A stretch of 64,000 bases of DNA from Sphingopyxis sp. H053 (GTDB lineage: Bacteria > Pseudomonadota > Alphaproteobacteria > Sphingomonadales > Sphingomonadaceae), in NCBI RefSeq assembly GCF_001468225.1, contig NZ_LNRU01000011.1, positions 1 to 64,000 on the forward strand. Reading direction: 5' to 3'. The translations under genes and the position numbers were made by a program. Below, piece after piece: positions 26,508-34,228 of the stretch. The notes below the pieces were generated by a model, which was given only the letters and a program-made list of their open reading frames with translations, was not told the origin of the DNA and did no database searches. Within the stretch, counting starts at the first letter, position 1. Each line of letters opens with the position of its first letter.

Positions 26508-27286
26508 TCCGCATTGCCGTGGCGAACCAGAAAGGTGGGGTCGGCAAGACGACGACGGCGATCAATCTGGCGACCGCGCTCGCGGCAACCGGCTGGCGCA
26601 CGCTGATCATCGACCTCGATCCGCAGGGCAATGCGTCGACGGGGCTCGGGATCAAGCAGTCGCAACGCGAATGTTCGAGCTATGAGTTGCTGCGCGGCGA
26701 CGCGACGCTCGCCGAATGCGCGATTCCGACTGCGGTGCCGCGGCTCGATATCGTCACCGCGACGGTCGACCTCTCCGGCGCCGAGATCGAGCTGATCGAA
26801 TTTCAGGACCGATTGCACCGCCTGCAACAGGCACTGTCGGGCGCCGAGGCGGGGCAGTGGGATATCTGCCTGATCGACTGCCCGCCGTCGCTGGGCATGC
26901 TGACGCTCAACGCGCTGATTGCGGCCGAATCGCTGATCGTGCCGCTGCAATGCGAGTTTTTCGCGCTCGAGGGGCTGAGCCAGCTGCTCACCACGGTCGA
27001 ACGCGTGCGCGAGCGCTTCAACCAGAAATTGTCGATCCTGGGGGTCGCGCTGACGATGTTCGACCGCCGCAACCGGCTGACCGATCAGGTGTCCGACGAC
27101 GTGCGCGAGGTGCTTGGCCCGGTCGTGTTCGAAACGGTAATCCCGCGCAACGTCCGCCTGTCCGAAGCGCCGAGCCATGGCTTGCCGGCCTTGATCTACG
27201 ATCATCGCTGCGCCGGATCCGCCGCCTATATCGCGCTCGCGCGCGAGTTGATCGACCGGCTTCCCAACGTCCGCAAGGCTGCATAA
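26504..27286 (+). CDS. parA: Chromosome partitioning ATPase ParA
   Basis: A 260-residue Walker-type ATPase that forms a DNA-bound gradient and draws ParB-parS complexes apart. The N-terminus holds the deviant Walker A motif NQKGGVGKTTTAINLA with the signature Lys at position 5 of the loop, then LIIDLDPQGNASTG, and Walker B CLIDCPPSLGMLTLNAL. Length fits a chromosomal ParA (Soj) without an N-terminal helix-turn-helix. ATGA overlap with rsmG; parB starts directly after the stop. An in-frame ATG at 26405 lies in rsmG and is rejected. Confidence 0.97.
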   Translation: MIRIAVANQKGGVGKTTTAINLATALAATGWRTLIIDLDPQGNASTGLGIKQSQRECSSYELLRGDATLAECAIPTAVPRLDIVTATVDLSGAEIELIEFQDRLHRLQQALSGAEAGQWDICLIDCPPSLGMLTLNALIAAESLIVPLQCEFFALEGLSQLLTTVERVRERFNQKLSILGVALTMFDRRNRLTDQVSDDVREVLGPVVFETVIPRNVRLSEAPSHGLPALIYDHRCAGSAAYIALARELIDRLPNVRKAA

Positions 27287-28252
27287 ATGTCTGATAACAA
27301 AGACGAAACAGGATCGGAATCGACGCCCGCGCGCAAGCGACCTTCGGGCCTTGGCCGCGGGCTCAATGCCCTGTTCGGCGACGTCGCGGTCGAGGCACCG
27401 GTGCTCGCGACTCCCGGGGCGGCAGCGAAGGCGACGCCGGTAACGGGCGATTCGGTGCAGCATGTCCCCGTCGGCGCGATTCGCCCGTTGCCGGGCCAGC
27501 CGCGTCGCCATTTCGACGAAAATGCGATTGCCGAGCTGGCCGATTCGATCGGGCTGCGCGGATTGCTCCAGCCGATCATCGTCCGACGTTCGCCCGACGG
27601 CGAGGGGTTTCAGCTCGTCGCCGGCGAACGGCGCTGGCGCGCGGCGCAGCGCGCGGGGCTGCACCAGATTCCCGCGCTTGTGCGCGAACTCGACGATGCC
27701 GCGACTTACGAGATCGCGCTGGTCGAGAATATCCAGCGCCAGGACCTCAACGCGATCGAAGAGGCGAGCGCCTATCGCCGCCTGATCGAGGATTTCGGAC
27801 ATAATCAGGAAGCGCTGGCGAAGCTGGTCGGCAAGTCGCGCAGTCATGTCGCGAATCTGATGCGCCTGCTCGACCTGCCCGCGAGCGTGCAAACGCTCGT
27901 TGGCGACGGGTCGCTCGCGATGGGCCACGCCCGCGCGCTGATCGGTGCCGACGGCGGCGAGGCGATCGCACGCCGCGTCGTCAAGGAAGGGCTGTCGGTC
28001 CGCGCGGTCGAGGCGCTGGTGCGCGCGGGCAAGGGGGGCGATGCGCCGCGCAAGGTTCCGCTCGAATATAAGAGCGCCGACGGCGGCCGCGATCCCGACA
28101 TCGTCGCGGTCGAGCGGCATTTGTCCGAACTGCTCGGAATCGGTGTCGCGATTCATTATGCCGGCGAGGGCAAGGGCGCACTGACGCTGAAATTCGCATC
28201 GCTCGACCAGCTCGATATGATCTGCCAGCGGTTGTCGGGTGAGGGGATTTGA
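27287..28252 (+). CDS. parB: Chromosome partitioning protein ParB
   Basis: A 321-residue CTP-dependent DNA clamp that loads on parS. The N-terminal ParA-interacting RKRPSGLGRGLNALFGD is followed by the CTPase region (VGAIRPLPGQPRRHFDENAI, GFQLVAGERRWRAAQRAGL), a helix-turn-helix around residues 170-210 (EALAKLVGKSRSHVANLMRL), and a C-terminal dimerisation domain (HLSELLGIGVAIHYAG). No gap separates it from parA. It completes the origin-proximal parABS system with the three parS sites. Confidence 0.97.
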   Translation: MSDNKDETGSESTPARKRPSGLGRGLNALFGDVAVEAPVLATPGAAAKATPVTGDSVQHVPVGAIRPLPGQPRRHFDENAIAELADSIGLRGLLQPIIVRRSPDGEGFQLVAGERRWRAAQRAGLHQIPALVRELDDAATYEIALVENIQRQDLNAIEEASAYRRLIEDFGHNQEALAKLVGKSRSHVANLMRLLDLPASVQTLVGDGSLAMGHARALIGADGGEAIARRVVKEGLSVRAVEALVRAGKGGDAPRKVPLEYKSADGGRDPDIVAVERHLSELLGIGVAIHYAGEGKGALTLKFASLDQLDMICQRLSGEGI

Positions 28253-28390
28253 TCGCCATGATGAAAGACGGGCGAATCGATTTGAAACGGCTCTGACGGG
28301 CTCCTCGCGATTCTGCCCCGCGCTCACCCGATTTGTGCCAGTCCGGGCCGTTAATGAACGAAACAGAGTCCCTACAACCCGCCGAAAATG

Positions 28391-28413
28391 AATATAAATC
28401 ACTGATTTATATT
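28391..28413. promoter_or_regulatory. Perfect AT-rich palindrome upstream of the fimbrial unit
   Basis: AATATAAATCA-C-TGATTTATATT, 11-bp arms, perfect, in an otherwise GC-rich region (28253-28560, which has no gene). It sits just upstream of a candidate promoter. Such a palindrome is typical of a dimeric regulator's operator, but no regulator is encoded nearby; identity of the binder is unknown. Confidence 0.6.
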
Positions 28414-28419
28414 GTTTAT

Positions 28420-28448
28420 TTTGCGTACCGCGGGTCAATCCCTATTGT
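28420..28448 (+). promoter_or_regulatory. Candidate promoter of the fimbrial unit
   Basis: TTTGCG (28420-28425), 17-base spacer, TATTGT (28443-28448). The -35-like box starts 7 bases after the palindrome. The match to a housekeeping promoter is moderate; the leader would be about 105 bases. Confidence 0.4.
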
Positions 28449-28478
28449 GCTGTTAACCAAGCTTGCTGGCAAAGCCTG

Positions 28479-28505
28479 AACAGGTCGCCCTCTAAACAGG
28501 TCGCC
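28479..28505 (+). repeat. Tandem 11-bp direct repeat in the pilin leader
   Basis: AACAGGTCGCC at 28479-28489 and again at 28495-28505, 16 bases apart. It lies downstream of the candidate promoter, so probably in the transcribed leader. Role unknown. Confidence 0.5.
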
Positions 28506-28560
28506 GAATGGGGTGGGATTTCCATTCGAGTTTTAGACCGAATTCAAGGGACCAAATCAT

Positions 28561-29058
28561 ATGCGCAACTATGGAATGAAGCGCGCCCTCGCTGGCGCCG
28601 CGATTGCTGCCCTCGCCATGAACGCCTCGGCGGCGCATGCGGCGTCGGCCACCGGCACGGCGACGGCCAAGATCCTGCGCCAGATCACGCTCACCAAGAC
28701 CAGCGACCTGCAATATGCGACGATCATCAGCGGCGCGACCGCCTCGACCGTCGCAGTGTCGACCGCTGGAGCCGCGACCTGCGGCGCGGGCCTGACCTGC
28801 ACGGGCACGACGACGGCGGGCAGCTATAACGTCCAGGGCACCAACGGTGCCGTGGTGCTGGTCGGCGGCGATTCGAGCGTGACGCTCAACGGGTCGCTCG
28901 GCGGCACGATGTCGTCGACGCTGACCTATTCGTCGCCGAACATTACGCTGGGCACGACCGGGGGCAGCTTTCAGGTCGGCGGCACGCTGAGCGTTGGCGC
29001 CAACCAGGCGTCGGGCGACTATTCAGGTACGTTCAATGTGACCGCGAACTACCAATAA
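28561..29058 (+). CDS. DUF4402 fimbrial major subunit (pilin-like)
   Basis: A 165-residue secreted protein. A signal peptide ends near SAAHAASA; the rest is Ser/Thr/Gly-rich beta strand with one Cys pair (AATCGAGLTCTGTT) and ends NVTANYQ, with an aromatic residue next to last. That terminal pattern is typical of subunits passed from a periplasmic chaperone to an usher. DUF4402 proteins occur in such loci. Chaperone and usher genes follow. A terminator lies just after the stop, which would give excess subunit over chaperone. Surface pilus assembly is inferred. Confidence 0.82.
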   Translation: MRNYGMKRALAGAAIAALAMNASAAHAASATGTATAKILRQITLTKTSDLQYATIISGATASTVAVSTAGAATCGAGLTCTGTTTAGSYNVQGTNGAVVLVGGDSSVTLNGSLGGTMSSTLTYSSPNITLGTTGGSFQVGGTLSVGANQASGDYSGTFNVTANYQ

Positions 29059-29102
29059 GGTTGGGGGCGCCTGGCGGGCCGAGATCCGCCAGCCGTTAAA
29101 AT

Positions 29103-29137
29103 GGGGTCGCCGGGCAACGTTCGGCGACCCCTTTTTT
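29103..29137 (+). terminator. Strong hairpin with T-run after the pilin gene
   Basis: GGGGTCGCCG (29103-29112) pairs perfectly with CGGCGACCCC (29122-29131), loop of 9, then six Ts. A weaker stem, CTGGCGG with CCGCCAG (29071-29092), precedes it. Because chaperone and usher follow on the same strand, it probably acts as a partial terminator that lets little read-through pass. Confidence 0.85.
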
Positions 29138-29247
29138 CGGCCGCGGTCCGCATGGTTAGCGAAATATCAACCATGTCGGTGCAGGCAGGATGCGACCATC
29201 GGGGCGGTGTGGGGCCGTTTCCCGGACGATTGTGGGGATCGTATCCA

Positions 29248-30072
29248 ATGCTTCGCTTTTTGAAGGCCCTTGGCCTGTTCACCGCGGCTGCGCTCGGCGC
29301 CGCGGCATCGCCCGCGCTGGCGGCGGGCGACCTGCTCGTCGCGCCGACGCGCGTCATCCTCGACGGATCGCGCGGGACCGAGGTGGTGCTGAACAATATC
29401 GGCACCGAGCCCGCGACCTATCGCATCAGCCTCGAGATCAAAAGGATGACCGCCGAGGGCGGGCTCGACGAGATCGCCGAGGAGAATGTCACGGCGGCCG
29501 AGCGGACCGCGCTCGACATGATCGCGTTCAGCCCGCGCCGCGTCACCCTGCCGCCGAACCAGCCGCAGGTGGTGCGCGTCGGGGTGCGTTTGCCCGAAGG
29601 CACGCCGCCGGGCGAATATCGCGCGCATATGCTGTTTCGTGCGGTTCCCGACGCGGCGCCAGCGAGTGGCGAGCCCAAGCCGGCGAGCGAGGGCGTGTCG
29701 ATCGCGCTGACGCCGATCTACGGGATCACGATTCCGGTGATCGTCCGCGTCGGCGACCTCGGCGCCGAAGCCGCGATCGGCGCGGCGTGGGTGAGCGAGA
29801 CCCAGGACGGACCGGCGTTCAATTTCGACCTGACGCGCACGGGCAACCGCTCGGTCTATGGCGATATCGAGGTGACGCGGCCGGGCGTCGCCGAGCCCTT
29901 GCTCGTCGCACGCGGCATCGCGGTCTATCCCGAGGTCGGCGCACGCAAGGTGTCGCTGCGCGTTCCGGGGGAGCTCGCGGCGAAGCTGAAGGGGCCGGTG
30001 CATATTCGCTATAGCGAAGACCGCGAAATCGGCGGCGGCACGATCGACGAGGCCGAGCGGGTGGTGAAATGA
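29248..30072 (+). CDS. Periplasmic fimbrial chaperone
   Basis: A 274-residue protein with a signal peptide ending near PALAAGD. An immunoglobulin-like domain 1 follows (LLVAPTRVILDGSRGTEVVL, NNIGTEPATYRISLE), with the edge strand and a conserved basic residue expected in NQPQVVRVGVRLPEGTPPGE, YRAHMLFRAVP and a second domain (FNFDLTRTGNRSVYGDIEVT). FimC/PapD-type chaperones hold subunits by donating a strand. A long in-frame upstream extension from 29101 covers the terminator and is rejected in favour of the ATG at 29248. Confidence 0.85.
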   Translation: MLRFLKALGLFTAAALGAAASPALAAGDLLVAPTRVILDGSRGTEVVLNNIGTEPATYRISLEIKRMTAEGGLDEIAEENVTAAERTALDMIAFSPRRVTLPPNQPQVVRVGVRLPEGTPPGEYRAHMLFRAVPDAAPASGEPKPASEGVSIALTPIYGITIPVIVRVGDLGAEAAIGAAWVSETQDGPAFNFDLTRTGNRSVYGDIEVTRPGVAEPLLVARGIAVYPEVGARKVSLRVPGELAAKLKGPVHIRYSEDREIGGGTIDEAERVVK

Positions 30073-30103
30073 TCGGATAGGAACGGAGCGAAGCGGGCGG
30101 GGG

Positions 30104-32875
30104 ATGATCCGCGCGGCGCTCTCGCGATGGAAACCGGCGATACTGGCCGGGCTGGCGCTGGTGGGGCTTGTTCCTGCCGGCGCCGAAGCCATTGAGAAAA
30201 AGCCTGTTTCCGTGTCGAGCGATAGCTGGGCGCCGAACGAGGATGACAGCTGGCTGTTTGACGTGCGCTCGGGGCAATATCGACTCGGCGACGGCGTGCG
30301 CGGCTATCAGACGCCGCAGGGGATTTGCGTCGATCTGGGCGATGTCGTGCTCGCGCTCGACCTCGCGGTCCGCGTCGACAAGAAGTTGCGCCGCGCAACC
30401 GGCTGGGTGTTCGACGAGCGGCGCAGCCTGACGATCGACCGCGACGCCGGCGACGTGCGCGCCGGAAGCCAGAGCTTCCGTCTGACCGCGACGACGATTC
30501 GGGACACGCCTGCGGGCTGGTGCGTCGATCTCGATAGCCTCAATAGCTGGCTGGGGGTGCCGCTCGACGCCGATCTGTCCAACGCCGTGCTGCGGATCGA
30601 TTCGAAGGACAAGCTGCCGTTCCAGCTTGCAGCCGAACGCCGCGCGCGCGCAGCCTCGATCCGTCCGCAGGCCGCCTTCGACCTTGCGACGCTTCCGCAG
30701 GCGGCGCGGCCGTATCAGGCGTGGGCGACGCCGTCGGTCGATGTCGTCGCCTCGGCGGGCGTCGTGTCGGACAAACGCGGCGGATCCTATGTCCAGGGGC
30801 GCTATGAGATTTTCGCGGCGGGCGAGGTGGTCGGCCAGAGTTTCGATGCGCGGTTGTCGTCGGACAATGAAGGGGTGCCCGATAGTCTGCGGATGCGGCT
30901 CTATCGCACCGATCCACAGGGGCAGCTGCTCGGGCCGCTGAAGGCGACGCATTATGGCGTCGGCGATGTCAGCCTGCTCTCGACCGGCATCGTCGCGGCG
31001 TCGGCGCCGGGGCGCGGCGCGGTGCTCACCAATCGCCCGATCGAGCGGCCCGACGCCTTCGACAAGACGACCTTTCGCGGCGATCTGCCCGGAGGCTGGG
31101 ATGCCGAGCTGTATCGCAACGGGCAATTGCTCGCTTTTACGAACCCGAACGGCGATGGGCGATACGAATTCATCGATGTGCCGCTGCAATATGGCGCGAA
31201 TCGTTTCGAAATCGTGCTGTACGGGCCGCAGGGGCAGGTCCGGCGCGAAATCCGGCAGGTGCAGGTGGGGATGGATTCGATCCCGCCGCAGCAGACCTGG
31301 TACTGGGCGGGCCTCGCGCAGGAAAATGCCGATCTGATCGAGTTCGGTGATCGGCGGCGCGGGGCGTTCCGGCGCGGTTGGCGCGGGACGATGGGGATCG
31401 AGCGCGGGCTCGATACACGCACGTCGGCGGCCGCCTATTTCCACAGCCTGCTGATCGAAAATGTCCGCTATAATTATGGCGAAGTCGCGCTGCGCCGCTC
31501 GATCGGGCCGACCTTGCTTGAGGTGGGCGGCAGCTATGCCGATAATGGCGGTTTGGCCGCGCGTGCGAGCTGGCTTGCGGCGTTCGGCGAAACCTATGTG
31601 CGCGCCGACGCGATGCGCGGGTGGGGCGGGTTCGTTTCGGATCGCTTGATCAATAATATCAACGGCATATATTCAGTATCGGTCGACCAGTCGGTCAAGA
31701 TGGGGCGCACGGTGCTGCCGCTGCATTTCGACGTGCGGCACGTCGAACGATGGTCGGGGGTCGACAGCCTCGAAGCGAGCGCGCGCGCGTCGGCGAGTTT
31801 TCGCGCGTTGACCTTTACCGGGCAGCTCGACTGGAGCCGGACCAAGGTGCCTATCGGCCCCGATCCGCCCGACAACCTCACCGCCAGCCTGCTCGCCAAC
31901 GCCCGCATCGGGCGCGTTCGCCTCCGCGGCGAGGCGCGTTTTGCGCTGTCGGGCGACAATAGCGACACGCGCGTGACATTGATCGGCGAATGGGCGGGGA
32001 AGGGCGACGCCGAGTGGCGCACCGAGCTCGGCTATGATCGCGGACTCGATCGCGCGCGGGCGGGGATCGGATATACACGCCGTTTCAACAAGTTGCAGCT
32101 GACGGGATTCGGCGAGGTCGCGAGCGACGGATCGGTTGCGGCGTCGCTCGCACTCGCGTTCAGCTTCGGGCCGAAAACAAACGGCGGCTGGCGCGTGTCG
32201 AGCGAAAAGCTTGCGAGCCGCGGACAGGTGATCGCCGAGGTGTGGATGGACGAGAATGGCGACGGGGTCCGCCAGTCCGGCGAAACCGCGCTGCCCGATG
32301 TGCCGCTGACCGCGGGCAATGCGTTCATCGACGCCGCGACCGACAAGGCGGGGCGCGGCGCGATCGACGGGCTCGAACCCTTCCGGCCGGTGATGATCGG
32401 CATCGACGCCGGCAGCCTGCCCGATCCCTATGTCCAGCCCGCGCTGCCGGGGGTCGTGGTCACCCCGCGGCCCGGGGTCGCGACGCGCGTGCTGCTGCCG
32501 ATGGCGGCGGCGGGTGAGATCGAGGGAACGATACGGCGCGACGGCGGCAACCCGATCGAGGGGCTGGGTGTCGAACTCGTCGACGCCGAAGGCCGCGTGC
32601 GCGCGACGACGATCACCGAATTCGACGGTTATTTTCTGTTCGAGGGCGTCGCTTACGGGCGCTACACGGTGCGGCTGGGCAAGGCGTCGGCCGCGGCGCT
32701 CGGGCTTGATGGTGCTTTTGCGGCCAGCGCGGCGCCGGGCAAGGCGACGCCGCGCGTGCGGCTGGGGACGATGACGCTGAAGCCCCTGCACCGCGACGTT
32801 GCGATACGTGACGGAGCGTTGCCCGGCAGCACCAGTGCGCGCGGGCCGCCGGGCGCGGGGGATGGTGGATTGTAG
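30104..32875 (+). CDS. Outer membrane usher-like protein of the fimbrial unit
   Basis: A 923-residue exported protein placed where an usher is expected. A signal peptide (residues 1-30) is followed by an unusual N-terminal part without the common PapC_N pattern, then barrel-like beta repeats (GRGAVLTNRPIERPDAFDKT, WDAELYRNGQLLAF, YGANRFEIVLYGPQGQVRRE), a long barrel, then VWMDENGDGVRQSGETALPD, an SdrD-type Ca-binding-like motif, and a carboxypeptidase-regulatory-like beta domain (EIEGTIRRDGGNPIEGLGVE). The family assignment rests on position and partial motifs. It is a candidate for a divergent usher family; the substrate is the DUF4402 subunit. Confidence 0.65.
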   Translation: MIRAALSRWKPAILAGLALVGLVPAGAEAIEKKPVSVSSDSWAPNEDDSWLFDVRSGQYRLGDGVRGYQTPQGICVDLGDVVLALDLAVRVDKKLRRATGWVFDERRSLTIDRDAGDVRAGSQSFRLTATTIRDTPAGWCVDLDSLNSWLGVPLDADLSNAVLRIDSKDKLPFQLAAERRARAASIRPQAAFDLATLPQAARPYQAWATPSVDVVASAGVVSDKRGGSYVQGRYEIFAAGEVVGQSFDARLSSDNEGVPDSLRMRLYRTDPQGQLLGPLKATHYGVGDVSLLSTGIVAASAPGRGAVLTNRPIERPDAFDKTTFRGDLPGGWDAELYRNGQLLAFTNPNGDGRYEFIDVPLQYGANRFEIVLYGPQGQVRREIRQVQVGMDSIPPQQTWYWAGLAQENADLIEFGDRRRGAFRRGWRGTMGIERGLDTRTSAAAYFHSLLIENVRYNYGEVALRRSIGPTLLEVGGSYADNGGLAARASWLAAFGETYVRADAMRGWGGFVSDRLINNINGIYSVSVDQSVKMGRTVLPLHFDVRHVERWSGVDSLEASARASASFRALTFTGQLDWSRTKVPIGPDPPDNLTASLLANARIGRVRLRGEARFALSGDNSDTRVTLIGEWAGKGDAEWRTELGYDRGLDRARAGIGYTRRFNKLQLTGFGEVASDGSVAASLALAFSFGPKTNGGWRVSSEKLASRGQVIAEVWMDENGDGVRQSGETALPDVPLTAGNAFIDAATDKAGRGAIDGLEPFRPVMIGIDAGSLPDPYVQPALPGVVVTPRPGVATRVLLPMAAAGEIEGTIRRDGGNPIEGLGVELVDAEGRVRATTITEFDGYFLFEGVAYGRYTVRLGKASAAALGLDGAFAASAAPGKATPRVRLGTMTLKPLHRDVAIRDGALPGSTSARGPPGAGDGGL

Positions 32876-32915
32876 TTGCCAGGCGGCTGTGGGTGGGGAG
32901 CGGCCATCCCCCACC

Positions 32916-32991
32916 TTCGTCATCCCCGCGAAAGCGGGGACCCAGCGAGCTAACGTCGCAACTGGGTTCCCGCTTTCGCGGGGATGACGAA
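32916..32991. repeat. 30-bp inverted repeat, GTCATCCCCGCGAAAGCGGG type
   Basis: Arms 32916-32945 and 32962-32991 are reverse complements with a single mismatch around a 16-base loop. The core is TCATCCCCGCGAAAGCGGGG. It lies between the usher and patatin genes, which converge here. It is related to the repeats at 25719 and at the right edge. Confidence 0.85.
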
Positions 32992-33039
32992 GTATGTAGT
33001 GAGGCGGTTACTTCGCTCGATTACGGACGTTCGACCGCT

Positions 33040-34002
33040 TCAGCTCAGCAACGGCTCCAGCGCGTCCCATTCGCGGTCGACCGCGCGGCGGCCGGCGTCG
33101 ATCGCGGCGCGGATTTTCGCGGGATTGAATTCGAGCGTTTCGGCGACTTCTTCCTCAGGCTCGATGATGCGGATCGGGGCGAAGCGGTAGCGCGCGATCT
33201 GGACGTCGAGCGGGCGGAGGATGCGCGCCGCCTGCGCGCCGCCGATGCCTTCGTTCTGGAGCGCGCGCAGCTGGCCTTCGCGCGCGGCGATCAGGTCGTT
33301 GATCAGCGCGGCGCCGGCGAGGTCGTTCGCCGATACTTCGGATTGCAATATATCGACCGCGCGCAGCCCGATTTTGATCAGATTGGGGAAGGTGCGCACC
33401 GGGCCGGGGCGCGGCGCGGGCGAGGCGCGCACCGCGATCACCCCGCGGGGGTTCATTTCGAGCGCCGAGCTCAAGGGCGTCACATCGCGCACCCCGCCGT
33501 CGACCCATTGTTCCTCGGTCCCGTCGCTCGCGCGCGTCTTGAGCGGGTCGAAAAAGAGCGGCATCGCGCAGCTCGCATAGACCCAATTGTGGATGCCGGG
33601 CACGCTCTCGTCGATGCTGCGATAGGTGCCGGTGCCGAGGTTGACGACGCCGAGCAGCAGCTTGCGCCCGCTCGCGCGCAGTTTGGCGTCGTTCGCGAAG
33701 CCCTTGAGCAGCCGTTTGAGCGGCGCGGTGTCGTAGAGCGCATCCTCGCCGAGCAGCCCGCCGACGACGCCGAGCGGGCGCGACTTGTAGATCGAGCTGT
33801 TGCCGCGGATGCCGAGCCAGGCGTCGAGCAGCCCCGGCACATCGTCCTGCGCGACGCCGAGCGCCTGGATCGCGCCGGTCGATACGCCCGCGACAATGTC
33901 GAGGCGAACGCCGCGATTGACGACGAGTTCGTGGACGACGCCGACCTGAAAGGCGCCTTTCGCGCCGCCGCCGCTCAATACGATTGCCAGACCGCCTGCC
34001 AT
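33040..34002 (-). CDS. Patatin-like phospholipase
   Basis: A 320-residue lipid acyl hydrolase. The oxyanion loop is GGGAKGAFQVGVVHEL, the nucleophile Ser lies in VAGVSTGAIQA, and the catalytic Asp in WVDGGVRDVTPL, the patatin Ser-Asp dyad. The C-terminal third (IIEPEEEVAETLEFNPAKIR) is family-specific. No signal peptide is seen, so it is cytoplasmic or secreted by another path. Natural substrate and role, such as membrane turnover or toxin, are unknown. Confidence 0.9.
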   Translation of the reverse strand: MAGGLAIVLSGGGAKGAFQVGVVHELVVNRGVRLDIVAGVSTGAIQALGVAQDDVPGLLDAWLGIRGNSSIYKSRPLGVVGGLLGEDALYDTAPLKRLLKGFANDAKLRASGRKLLLGVVNLGTGTYRSIDESVPGIHNWVYASCAMPLFFDPLKTRASDGTEEQWVDGGVRDVTPLSSALEMNPRGVIAVRASPAPRPGPVRTFPNLIKIGLRAVDILQSEVSANDLAGAALINDLIAAREGQLRALQNEGIGGAQAARILRPLDVQIARYRFAPIRIIEPEEEVAETLEFNPAKIRAAIDAGRRAVDREWDALEPLLS

Positions 34003-34228
34003 GCCTGCGTCTCCTTGATCGGCGCCAGTTTACCGCAAGCCGGGTGCCGCCCCAAGTGGCGAAGCGGCGCTTCGCGCAGAAACACAGGATGCCGGTAACC
34101 GATTTTTAGCCATGATCGGCAGGGAAAGAGCCACCGCGCACGTCTATCGCTACCACGACATTAACCAGTCTTTAGCGCGCAATAGCTATGGAGAGCGGCG
34201 GGGCTGGATATGGCCATAGGAGAGACGG

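Noticed and set aside
25922..28438. 838-codon open frame on the minus strand across rsmG, parA and parB
   Set aside because: All three opposite genes are unmistakable and this frame is their complement; the low stop frequency comes from GC-rich codon use.
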